Shown: positions 1 through 7,599 of the stretch, one piece after another | Layout: the number at the start of each line of letters is the position of its first letter | Position numbering within the stretch: position 1 is the stretch's first letter | Virus record (IMG/VR): IMGVR_UViG_3300003322_000642 | Location: 1-28,091 of that record | DNA length: 28,091 nt | Reading direction: 5' to 3' (one strand) | Source of the DNA: a virus | Translations under genes and position numbers: made by a program | The notes under the pieces: generated by a model | What the model saw: the letters and a program-made list of their open reading frames with translations, nothing else | The model's database searches: none | What the model was told of the DNA's origin: nothing

Positions 1-378
1 ACGCGCTACCACCAGATAAGTGCCGGCGTCCACGAACGTAAAGTGCAGCGCGTCGCCGTCGGCCTCGCCCTCGGCGGAGTGCGGCCCGATCACGAGGATC
101 TGGGCGCCAGCGGGGATGCCCTCGACGACGACTTCGTCCTTGCCGTTGGCCGGCACTTCGGCTGCCGAGACGATCACGTCCATCGCCGGGCGCGCGACCA
201 GTTGGCCTTCGGCGTCGACGTAGTGCGTCGCATCGTAGTCGGGGCGCCATCCGGCGACCTCGATGTACGGCTTACCGCCGGCGGCCAGGCTGGCTGTGTC
301 GATCCTGGCCGTGTGGGTGATCCGGCCGGCGGCGTCATGAAAGACGACGATCTTCATTTCGATTTCTGCTTCTTCCAT
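1..378 (-). CDS. Tail-region accessory protein, C-terminus cut by window edge
   Basis: The frame opens at an ATG at 378 and stays open for 126 codons to base 1, so the C-terminus lies outside the window. An AAGGA Shine-Dalgarno lies 7 bases before the start, and the gene follows the tip-protein stop by 10 bases, so it is the next gene of the tail operon. The visible protein starts MEEAEIEMKIVVFHD and contains GWRPDYDATHYVD followed by GQLVARPAMD; its second half is rich in Val, Ala and Gly and looks beta-rich. No enzyme motif is visible. Genes in this position commonly encode tail-tip or fibre accessory proteins, but that rests on position alone. Confidence 0.75.
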   Translation of the reverse strand, partial: MEEAEIEMKIVVFHDAAGRITHTARIDTASLAAGGKPYIEVAGWRPDYDATHYVDAEGQLVARPAMDVIVSAAEVPANGKDEVVVEGIPAGAQILVIGPHSAEGEADGDALHFTFVDAGTYLVVAR

Positions 379-388
379 TGTTTTTTCC

Positions 389-3300
389 TTATCGCATTGC
401 CGCAAGCGCAAACAGGTTTCGGTTGAGGACGCGCACACCTGTGTCTTCGCCTCCCCAGGCAACGACAACCGTGTGATTGCCGGCGCCGACGTAAAGCGAG
501 CCTGCCATCGAGACCGTGTCCGCGACGGACTCGCCGCCTGCACTGAAAAGGATATTGCCGTCGATCTGCAGGTAGCAGTTCCATTTGCGCGTACCGGTGC
601 CGTACGCCTGCTGGAAAACGCTGTGGGCGTAGAGGTAGCCCGCGGCAGGCATGTAGACGTTCATCGACAGGATATTCGTGAAGCTTGACAGGCCGGCGCC
701 ATAGACCGCAGAGGTGCCTTGGGCAGTCACCGGGACGGTCACGGAATTGCCTCCGATCTTGAACGTGTTGACCTGCGCGTTGCCGATCTTGGCGGTGGAG
801 ATCGAGGCGTCGCCGATCAGGGCGTTGCTGATGATGGTGCGCGTGAGGCCGTCGACGGTGCCGATCGTGAACGGGTGAACCGAACCGCCACCAGTGACGA
901 CGGCGAACTTGTCGGCGTTGATGATGAATTCCGAGGTCGGCACGCCGTTCTTGACCGTCGACGCCAGGCCGAAGCCGGCCACGTAGCCTTTCGCGTCCAC
1001 CTTGACGGTGTACTGGCCCAGCAGACCGCTGTTCGTGGTCGCCTGGGCCGAAAACGCCTGCTCGACCGTGACGCCGGTGCCGGCGGCGTTGTTCAGACGC
1101 GCGCTGACGGTGTTGACCGAGGTGGCGATCGCCGAGTCGGCGGCGGCCTTGCTGTAGGCGTAGCCCTGCACGTACGACTGGGCATACGACTGGGCCGAGG
1201 TCAACATGCCAGAGTCGCCAGCCTTGTACTCGGCGCGCAGCGTCGAGAGTGTCGACGCCGTGGACGAATCCGCCGCCGTCTTGCTGTACGCGTAGTTCTG
1301 GACATACGATTGGGCCGAGGTCAGCGTCGTAGCGTCGCCGCTCTGATACTCGGTGCGCAGCGCACTGGCGGAAGCGGCGATCGAACTGTCCGTGCTGGAC
1401 TTGCTGTAGGCGTAGGACTGGACGTACGACTTGGCGCTGGCCAGGTTGGTCGCGTCGTCCGACTGCCAGGCCGTCTTGAGCGATGCCGCCTGGGCCGCTT
1501 CGGAGCTGTCAATCGCTGCCTTGCTGTAGGCGTAGTTCTGGACGTAGCTCTGTGCGCTGGTGAGTGCCGCGCTGTCTGCGGCCTTGTAGTCGGCGGTCAG
1601 CGCGGTGATCTGGGTGGCCGTCGCCGAGTCCGCGTCCGAGCGGGCCTTCGACTCGCTGGTAATGGCAGCGGCGTTGGCGTTCACCTGCGCCGTCAGGTTC
1701 GTGATTGACGATGTCAGAGCGGAGTCCGCTGCCGCGCGAGTTGTCTGCTCGGTCGTCAGCGTTGCAGCGTTGGCGTCGACCTTCGACGACAGCGACGTGA
1801 TCGACGACGACAGCGCGGAGTCCGCTGCCGCGCGAGTTGTCTGCTCCGTGGTGATGGCGGCGGTGTTGCCGTCGACCTTGGAGGCGAGCGTGGTGATTAA
1901 GGACGACAGGGCAGTGTCTGCAGCGGCGCGTGTAGTTTGCTCCGTGGTGATGGCGGCGGTATTAGTGTCAACCTTGGAGGTGAGCGCGGTAATCGACGAC
2001 GACAACGCGGAGTCCGCTGCCGCGCGGGTTGTCTGCTCCGTGGTGATGGCGGCGGTGTTGCCGTCGACCTTGGAGGCGAGCGTGGTAATTAAGGATGACA
2101 GAGCGGTGTCGGCAGCTACGCGCGCCGTCTGCTCCGTGGTGATGGCCGATGCGTTCGCGTTGATCGATGCGGTCAGCGTGGTCTTTGTCGACGCCAGAGA
2201 GTCGTTCGTGTCCTGGATCTTCTTGTTGACCGTCGTGATATCAGCGCCGCGCGCTGCAGCTTCGGCGAGGATCGCCTGGGCGCGGGCGTCAGCTTCTGCC
2301 GTGATCGCGTCCGTGCGTGCCTTCGCTTCTGCTGCTATCGCGTCCGCGCGCGCCTTCGCTTCTGCCGTGATTGCGTCTGCGCGGTTTTGGATCTCGGCGC
2401 TGAGACGGTCGATCAGGCCAGTCGACGGGGCATCGATCTGGTTGATTCGCGTCTGCAGGACCGGCAGCAATTTCGAGTCCGATAGCACGCCGTCCGCGAT
2501 CGCGTTCACGTTCAGGTTCGTTGTCTTAAAGTGCTGCACGGCGGATGGCACCAGCTCGGTCATGCCGAAAGCGTCGTACGCGGCGATCTTGTAGTAGTAA
2601 TCGGCCGCGAACATCAGGTTCGGCAGCAGGACGGCTGTGTCCGGGCCGCTGTAAACCTGACAGGGGTCACCGACGCCGGCCGCAGTCACCACCGACTGAG
2701 ATTGCGACAGCCACACGACGGCGCCGGCGAAGTCCGGGTCGCCGGAGTGCTCGTAGGCGATCGTTGCAGATTCGAACGTGGAGGTGTTGGCCACGCTCGT
2801 GATGGTCGGCGGCGGGTTGTAGGCGTCCAGCGTCGCCGGCTCGCCCAGGTTGTTGAAAATGTCGCGCATCCGGATTTCAAACACCAGATGACGAGCCAGG
2901 CCGTCCGCGAAGTTCTTGTCGTAGATGTAGACGTAGCTGTTGTCCGTCGTGTACTCGGTGCGGCGCAGCGTGGTGCGGTTGGCTTCATAGACGCGAATCT
3001 CGTAGTCCTTGAAGTGCGGATCCAGCGCGCCGGCGTCGCCGCCGTTTGGCTCGGAACCGAACTCGTAGGAGTGCGTGACCGAGTTGTAGCGCCAGTTGAT
3101 CTTGCAGTCGCGACCGCTCCAGGTGAAGCCCGCGCCAGTGACACCGCCCACGTCGATGTTTGCGACCTCGCCGATGACCGTATAGGTTTCAGATGGCGCG
3201 AGTTCGAACTGACTGCGCTTGCTGAAAAGGTCGTACGACTGAACCGTGACCGTGACCACGTCGCCCTTCGCGGCGTCGATGACCGCGGAGGTGACGTTCT

Positions 3301-6172
3301 TGGCGTCGACCAGCTTGACCAGCGGCCCGTCGTTCTTCTTGACGTACACGTCGGCGCCCGCATACAGGCCGGCCGCTGGCGGCGCCCAGGAGGCGACCAC
3401 GCTGGAGACGATGCTCGAACCGGAGACGTAGGTTTCCTCGTACAGGGACAACGCCTGCACGGGCGAGATCACGGCGTCGCTGGGCGGCAGGACCGGCACG
3501 TTGGTGCCGTAGCGCGAGAAGTCGTAGACTTCCGGCTTGTACTCGATGGCGGTGATGTCGCGCCTGTATTCGTGACTGCCGCTGACGGCCTTCACGCGGA
3601 AGGTCTGCTTGACCTTGTCGGCCTCGCCGAACATCCAGTTGCAGAACTGGGCCGGCGCCTCAGTCATGGGCGACTGAAGCGTGACGGCGAAGCTGTCGCC
3701 AGGATGGTTGACGACGTCGTACTCCTCGACGACATCGGTATCCCAGAGAGTGAACGACTGGCCCGGCGCGATGCCGGTGGCGTCGTCAAGGATCACGCCG
3801 TAGTAGCCGTTGCCCTGGTTGAATGTGCCGGCCACGGCCAAGTCGCGCCCGTTGATCTGGATCCGCTTGACCGGCGTGTCGCCATAGTAGCCCTGCAGGA
3901 ACAGCGACGTGCCCACCACGGAGACGACACTGCCTTGCGCACGCTGCACGGCGTCGTGCATGGCCAGCAGCTTGTATTGCTTGCCTGCCTCCATCGTGAC
4001 CGGACGGTCCAGCTGCATGACGGACTTGGTCGAGCCGGCGTCGAAGCGGCCCGCCTGCGCCCACTGCGTCATGTCGTGCTGGACGTAGATCAGGTCGCCG
4101 ACGCTGCAGGCGACAGCCTCCAGCGGCGCCGAGAACTCGACGGTGCGCAGAATGTAGCGATTCAGGTTCAGCTGGAACTGGCCTTCCTTGTAGGCGGTCT
4201 CGTAGTCGGTCACGCCGTACAAGGTGATCGCCGAGGTACGCTGCTTGGCGCCGGCAGTGATCGCGGCTGGATCCACGACCTTGACGGTGCGCTGCTTGTA
4301 GTTATCGGTCTTGTCGAAAAAGGTCACGTCGATCTCGTTGGCGCGATCATTCGTACCCAGCCACGTCTCCTTGTAGCTACCTTCGATCATGTTGGCAACA
4401 GAGAACATCATGACCGGCGCCGACGGCTTCTCGACCACGACGGTGTAGCGGGTGCCGACGTTGACAAGCTGGGCATGACCCACACGCAGCGCGAGTTGGC
4501 AGGCGTCCCAGACGTTCATCTCCGAGTCGATCGGGCCGTTCCACTGCAGGCCCTTCTCGTCGCAGTAGTCCGCCCATTCCTGGAATGCCAGGAAGTCGAT
4601 GCGCGAGGTCGGCATGGCGCCGCCAAAGCGCTTGTTGGTCAGCATGTCCCAGACGACCCAGGCCGGATTGCTTGACGCCGCTGTATACCACTTTTTATCG
4701 GCGCCGTCGGTTTGCGAGCCGTAGACCTGGATCAGCCGGCCGCCGTGCATGAATGTGACTCTCGGGACGCCGGAAATCTGGGTGCCGAGCGTGATCTTGA
4801 GCGCCACCAGTGCGGTGTTCGGGTAGGTCAGCTCCTGCAGAACAATCTCGTTCACGTCCGACAGGTAGACCTCGTCCATCACCTTGTCATCCGTGCTTTT
4901 TGGCGTGGTGCGGCGCACCCGGATCTCGTACTTGTTGTTGTCCAGCACGGCAGACATGAACGAGCGGCGCACGGCACTTTTCTTGGCTGCCGACATGCTC
5001 ATGGCCGCCTGGTACACCGGCTTGCGGAACTTGAAGCTCATGTCCGCGATGTCGACGGTCTGAACCGGCGCATTGCTGTCGAGGTAGCCGATGGTGTCTG
5101 GATCGACGATCTCGGCACCATTCTGGTCGACCCAGGTTTCAATGCCCGTTTCGCTGTTGTTCATCTTCCTCGCGCTGATTTCTTTCCAGTACGCGATCTG
5201 GTTGGTGTCGACGAACGGTGTCCAGTCACCGCTGCTGCCGGCAACACGATACTCTGCCTCCATCGGCACAGTCATGTTTTTTGTCGCACCGCTGCCGCCG
5301 TCCATCTCAAACAGGCCAGACGGCGCCGTGAAGTCCAAGCGCAGCTTGTCCACCTTCGTGGTGGTGGTCTGGTAGGTCCAGTCGGTCGTGAGCTTGTTGC
5401 CGTTGTTGATTGGCACGACCACGTCGGAGAACCATGGGATCGCCGTCTGGTTTGGCAGGCCAAGACGTGTCTGCACCTCGATGTTGGTGCCGTAGTCCGA
5501 CATCGGGTTGTCGTTGATCTGGACATCCGTGATCGAGCCGACCGGGCCTTCGCCGGCCGAGATCAGCATGTAGAGGATCTGGTTGTCGTCAGCAACATTG
5601 TCCACGTATAGGCCCAGAATATTGCCTGCCATGCGAAACTGCCCGTAGTTGACCGGCACCGGTACGCCTTCAAGCGACGTATTCTTCGCCCCGTCGACGC
5701 CATAAGTCGAGCTGGTTTCGCTTTTAGGTATCGTGTGTTTGGGAGGCGCAAAGACAGCGTTGACCAGCATTGCGCCGGCCATCGTAACGACGCCATTGGC
5801 GAAGGCCACGCCTAGGCTGCCGTATGCCGCGGCAAAGCCGATCGCATTGGTGCCCATCATGGCGCCAGCAACGGCAGCGCCAGCGCCGGCCGTGATCACC
5901 GACACCGCGATCAGCGCGACGATCTTGAGGATCATCTTGCCGTTGCCGCCGCCGGTCGGGACTGGGCAGACGACGACATTGTCGGTCTTGTCCAAATAGG
6001 TCATCCCGAATCGCTCGTTCGGGATGACCTTGCCGTTGATCGAAACCACGACCGGGGCCGATTCAACCACCGGGAAGTAGGCGTCGAGCGTCTTCTTGCG
6101 CTGCCAGGTGATCTCCTCGCGCACAAACTGGCGCGGGTCGAACGGGTTGGTGATCCGGATAACCGGGATCAT
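389..6172 (-). CDS. J: Tail tip / host-specificity protein, gpI-like N-terminus fused to gpJ-like body
   Basis: This very large protein (about 1927 aa) should form the central tail tip that contacts the host receptor. The first 80 or so residues contain SINGKVIPNERFG and CPVPTGGGNGK, like the beta-grasp part of lambda gpI, and are followed by a Gly/Ala-rich hydrophobic stretch at about 79-145. The gpJ-like body follows, with fibronectin-like segments in the middle. The C-terminal third holds two repeat families (32 aa and 40 aa) and a small globular end. Three starts are possible: 6244 and 6208 overlap the NlpC/P60 gene and lack a Shine-Dalgarno; 6172 has AAGGG 7 bases upstream and is preferred. 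The C-terminal variable end probably determines receptor binding. Confidence 0.92.
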   Translation of the reverse strand: MIPVIRITNPFDPRQFVREEITWQRKKTLDAYFPVVESAPVVVSINGKVIPNERFGMTYLDKTDNVVVCPVPTGGGNGKMILKIVALIAVSVITAGAGAAVAGAMMGTNAIGFAAAYGSLGVAFANGVVTMAGAMLVNAVFAPPKHTIPKSETSSTYGVDGAKNTSLEGVPVPVNYGQFRMAGNILGLYVDNVADDNQILYMLISAGEGPVGSITDVQINDNPMSDYGTNIEVQTRLGLPNQTAIPWFSDVVVPINNGNKLTTDWTYQTTTTKVDKLRLDFTAPSGLFEMDGGSGATKNMTVPMEAEYRVAGSSGDWTPFVDTNQIAYWKEISARKMNNSETGIETWVDQNGAEIVDPDTIGYLDSNAPVQTVDIADMSFKFRKPVYQAAMSMSAAKKSAVRRSFMSAVLDNNKYEIRVRRTTPKSTDDKVMDEVYLSDVNEIVLQELTYPNTALVALKITLGTQISGVPRVTFMHGGRLIQVYGSQTDGADKKWYTAASSNPAWVVWDMLTNKRFGGAMPTSRIDFLAFQEWADYCDEKGLQWNGPIDSEMNVWDACQLALRVGHAQLVNVGTRYTVVVEKPSAPVMMFSVANMIEGSYKETWLGTNDRANEIDVTFFDKTDNYKQRTVKVVDPAAITAGAKQRTSAITLYGVTDYETAYKEGQFQLNLNRYILRTVEFSAPLEAVACSVGDLIYVQHDMTQWAQAGRFDAGSTKSVMQLDRPVTMEAGKQYKLLAMHDAVQRAQGSVVSVVGTSLFLQGYYGDTPVKRIQINGRDLAVAGTFNQGNGYYGVILDDATGIAPGQSFTLWDTDVVEEYDVVNHPGDSFAVTLQSPMTEAPAQFCNWMFGEADKVKQTFRVKAVSGSHEYRRDITAIEYKPEVYDFSRYGTNVPVLPPSDAVISPVQALSLYEETYVSGSSIVSSVVASWAPPAAGLYAGADVYVKKNDGPLVKLVDAKNVTSAVIDAAKGDVVTVTVQSYDLFSKRSQFELAPSETYTVIGEVANIDVGGVTGAGFTWSGRDCKINWRYNSVTHSYEFGSEPNGGDAGALDPHFKDYEIRVYEANRTTLRRTEYTTDNSYVYIYDKNFADGLARHLVFEIRMRDIFNNLGEPATLDAYNPPPTITSVANTSTFESATIAYEHSGDPDFAGAVVWLSQSQSVVTAAGVGDPCQVYSGPDTAVLLPNLMFAADYYYKIAAYDAFGMTELVPSAVQHFKTTNLNVNAIADGVLSDSKLLPVLQTRINQIDAPSTGLIDRLSAEIQNRADAITAEAKARADAIAAEAKARTDAITAEADARAQAILAEAAARGADITTVNKKIQDTNDSLASTKTTLTASINANASAITTEQTARVAADTALSSLITTLASKVDGNTAAITTEQTTRAAADSALSSSITALTSKVDTNTAAITTEQTTRAAADTALSSLITTLASKVDGNTAAITTEQTTRAAADSALSSSITSLSSKVDANAATLTTEQTTRAAADSALTSSITNLTAQVNANAAAITSESKARSDADSATATQITALTADYKAADSAALTSAQSYVQNYAYSKAAIDSSEAAQAASLKTAWQSDDATNLASAKSYVQSYAYSKSSTDSSIAASASALRTEYQSGDATTLTSAQSYVQNYAYSKTAADSSTASTLSTLRAEYKAGDSGMLTSAQSYAQSYVQGYAYSKAAADSAIATSVNTVSARLNNAAGTGVTVEQAFSAQATTNSGLLGQYTVKVDAKGYVAGFGLASTVKNGVPTSEFIINADKFAVVTGGGSVHPFTIGTVDGLTRTIISNALIGDASISTAKIGNAQVNTFKIGGNSVTVPVTAQGTSAVYGAGLSSFTNILSMNVYMPAAGYLYAHSVFQQAYGTGTRKWNCYLQIDGNILFSAGGESVADTVSMAGSLYVGAGNHTVVVAWGGEDTGVRVLNRNLFALAAMR
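1130..1620 (-). repeat. 40-aa (120-nt) repeats in the tip protein
   Basis: About three full copies and one variant copy of a unit built around SYVQNYAYSKAA and a following SLKTxxxSGDAT-like stretch recur every 120 nt. They lie downstream of the 32-aa repeats in the protein. The pattern suggests a trimeric helical stalk before the distal domain. Confidence 0.8.
1640..2150 (-). repeat. 32-aa (96-nt) coiled-coil repeats in the tip protein
   Basis: About five to six copies of a unit reading AITTEQTTRAAADSALSS then SITALTSKVDTNTA. Alternate copies match best (LITTLASKVDGN versus SITALTSKVDTN types), giving a higher-order 192-nt period; nearly identical DNA begins at 1861 and 2053. The alternation points to duplication of a two-unit block. 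The heptad-like Ala/Ser/Leu pattern fits a trimeric coiled-coil fibre. Confidence 0.85.
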
Positions 6173-6194
6173 CGGGCGGCCCTTGCGCCCCCTC

Positions 6195-6572
6195 TTAGCT
6201 TCCGACATACTCGTAGAATCCCACAATTCGTTGTTTCCATTCATCCAGGCGCTCGATCGTCACGCCGCCCGAGCCTTCCCAGGCATGAATAAACCGGCCG
6301 CCGCCGTCGAGGACGTAGCCGACGTGGGCGATGAAGCGCCCCACGCGCAAAAGGACCACAACGCCAGGCCGGCGGCTGGTCTCTTGCCATTGCGGCAGCG
6401 ATGCGCCGACGATGGCCGCATTCATGCCCATGTTGTCCACGGAGCCGAAGTCCGGGAGCGTCACGCCGTCGCGGCGCGCGCACTCCATCACCAGGCCGTA
6501 GCAGTCGTAGGCGTCGGCGCCGCGTGCACCGTAGCGAAACGGCGTCCCGATCAGGTCGGACACATCAGCCAT
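6195..6572 (-). CDS. NlpC/P60 family tail hydrolase (gpK-like)
   Basis: A 125-aa cysteine peptidase of the NlpC/P60 type, the role played by the C-terminal domain of lambda gpK, probably cleaving peptidoglycan stem peptides during DNA entry or acting in tip assembly. Cys24 sits in DAYDCYG, the first His is H83 in AHVGYV, and a second His is H96 in FIHAWEG. This matches the Cys-His-polar order of the fold, although the third residue is only inferred. The Mov34/JAB half found in lambda gpK is absent. The start at 6572 overlaps the gpL-like stop; longer in-frame starts would run deep into that gene and are unlikely. Confidence 0.93.
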   Translation of the reverse strand: MADVSDLIGTPFRYGARGADAYDCYGLVMECARRDGVTLPDFGSVDNMGMNAAIVGASLPQWQETSRRPGVVVLLRVGRFIAHVGYVLDGGGRFIHAWEGSGGVTIERLDEWKQRIVGFYEYVGS

Positions 6573-7197
6573 AATTCGTGTCCCGCGAGCTGATGCCGGG
6601 GAAGGCGCCAAAGTGGACAACATTCTGGTGTGCCTTGCAGCCGTTGGCGCCATTGAGCGACAGGTCGCAGCTCGGCATCGAGCCGGTATAGCCGCACTCC
6701 TCGCTCTTGTAGCGCCACTGGCAGTAGTCCTTCATCTGGCGGCGGCGCGGGAAGGTCTTGGACAGGTTGTTTTCGGCGCCCAGCGTGAAGGTGCAGACGT
6801 AGTTGGCGCTGGATGCAGCGGTCACTTCGAAGTTCTCGACGATCTCGGGCGGGGCGTCCAGAGCGTCGGCGTTGACGACCATGATGGCCACGCCAAAACC
6901 GACGCCGCCGGCGTACTTCTGCATCCGTTGCTGCACCGTCAGGGTGTAGTCGCGGATCGCCAGCGTGATGCTCTGCTGGGTTCCCGCCTCTTCTTTCAGT
7001 TCGATGTCGAAGTTCGCTGGCGTGTATTCGCGGCCGTTGAAGTTGATCGCTTCGGTGTTGCGGACGATGTGCAGCGTTTCGACGGTGGCCAATGTGTCCG
7101 GATCGACAACGTCGATATCCAGGCAGATCAGCCAGGGCGTGTCCGAGGACAGCCTGTTCTTTTCGACAACACTGGCGACAGAGAGGGATTTGGTCAT
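6565..7197 (-). CDS. L: Minor tail protein, gpL-like
   Basis: A 210-aa protein resembling lambda gpL, a tail-tip component. Four cysteines near the C-terminus (C159, C168, C177, C187) follow a basic stretch TFPRRRQMKDYC; in lambda gpL such cysteines bind an iron-sulfur cluster. The N-terminal half contains NFNGREYTPANFDIEL, typical of the family. The gene follows gpM in lambda order and overlaps the NlpC/P60 gene by 8 bases. Its start has no clear Shine-Dalgarno and lies only 9 bases after a consensus -10 box, so a leaderless transcript is possible from the local promoter; it may also be read through from upstream. Confidence 0.9.
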   Translation of the reverse strand: MTKSLSVASVVEKNRLSSDTPWLICLDIDVVDPDTLATVETLHIVRNTEAINFNGREYTPANFDIELKEEAGTQQSITLAIRDYTLTVQQRMQKYAGGVGFGVAIMVVNADALDAPPEIVENFEVTAASSANYVCTFTLGAENNLSKTFPRRRQMKDYCQWRYKSEECGYTGSMPSCDLSLNGANGCKAHQNVVHFGAFPGISSRDTNYG

Positions 7198-7206
7198 GGC
7201 GACCCG

Positions 7207-7235
7207 ATTATACTAAGTCATGCATGACTTATCAA
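7207..7235 (-). promoter_or_regulatory. Strong sigma70-type promoter before the gpL-like gene
   Basis: On the minus strand the -35 TTGATA (7230-7235), a 17-base spacer and the -10 TATAAT (7207-7212) form a near-consensus promoter. The spacer contains almost the whole palindrome of 7214-7231, so a bound protein would compete with or remodel RNA polymerase. The predicted start of transcription is about 2-3 bases before the gpL-like ATG. Confidence 0.75.
7214..7231. promoter_or_regulatory. 18-bp palindrome, operator-like site
   Basis: A perfect 18-bp palindrome (TAAGTCA, TGCA, TGACTTA) lies in the 42-base gap between the gpM-like stop and the gpL-like start. It is one of about ten copies in the window and sits between the -35 and -10 boxes. 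Confidence 0.85.
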
Positions 7236-7239
7236 CAAA

Positions 7240-7599
7240 CTATGCCTGTTGCAACTCCAGCTGCACGTCCCACAACTGGGCCACGCCGAGGCCGGTGTAC
7301 TTGAACTCCGGCTGGCTGGTAAAGCGTACCTGAAAGACCGCCTTGCTGACCGGGTCGGTCCAGTCGAAGATCACGCTGCCGTTCACCTCGTCGTAGAAGT
7401 CCATCAGGCGCTGCTTGTCGGCGTTGCCGATGCCGGTATAGCCGGTCGTCCAGGTCTTGCGCGGCTTCCTGGTGTGCTTGGCGCGCGACACGACATAGCC
7501 GCCATCCATTTCGGTCTTGAGGGACTTGTCTTCCTGCTTGACCGTGTAAAACTTGGAGTCCTGCTCCTTGTCCATCGTCGGAAAAATCGGATTCGTCAT
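7240..7599 (-). CDS. M: Minor tail protein, gpM-like
   Basis: A 119-aa protein similar to lambda gpM, a tail-tip component that joins after gpL/gpH. Diagnostic stretches are NADKQRLMDFYDEVNG and FDWTDP followed by a beta-rich end containing AQLWDVQLEL. Its start overlaps the tape-measure stop in an ATGA, so it is translationally coupled, and the order tape measure, M, L, K-like matches lambda. It ends just before the palindrome/promoter at 7207-7235. Confidence 0.9.
   Translation of the reverse strand: MTNPIFPTMDKEQDSKFYTVKQEDKSLKTEMDGGYVVSRAKHTRKPRKTWTTGYTGIGNADKQRLMDFYDEVNGSVIFDWTDPVSKAVFQVRFTSQPEFKYTGLGVAQLWDVQLELQQA

Noticed and set aside
2531-4675. A 714-codon plus-strand open frame
   Set aside because: Antisense to the tip protein gene, with shadow-type composition and no recognisable domain.
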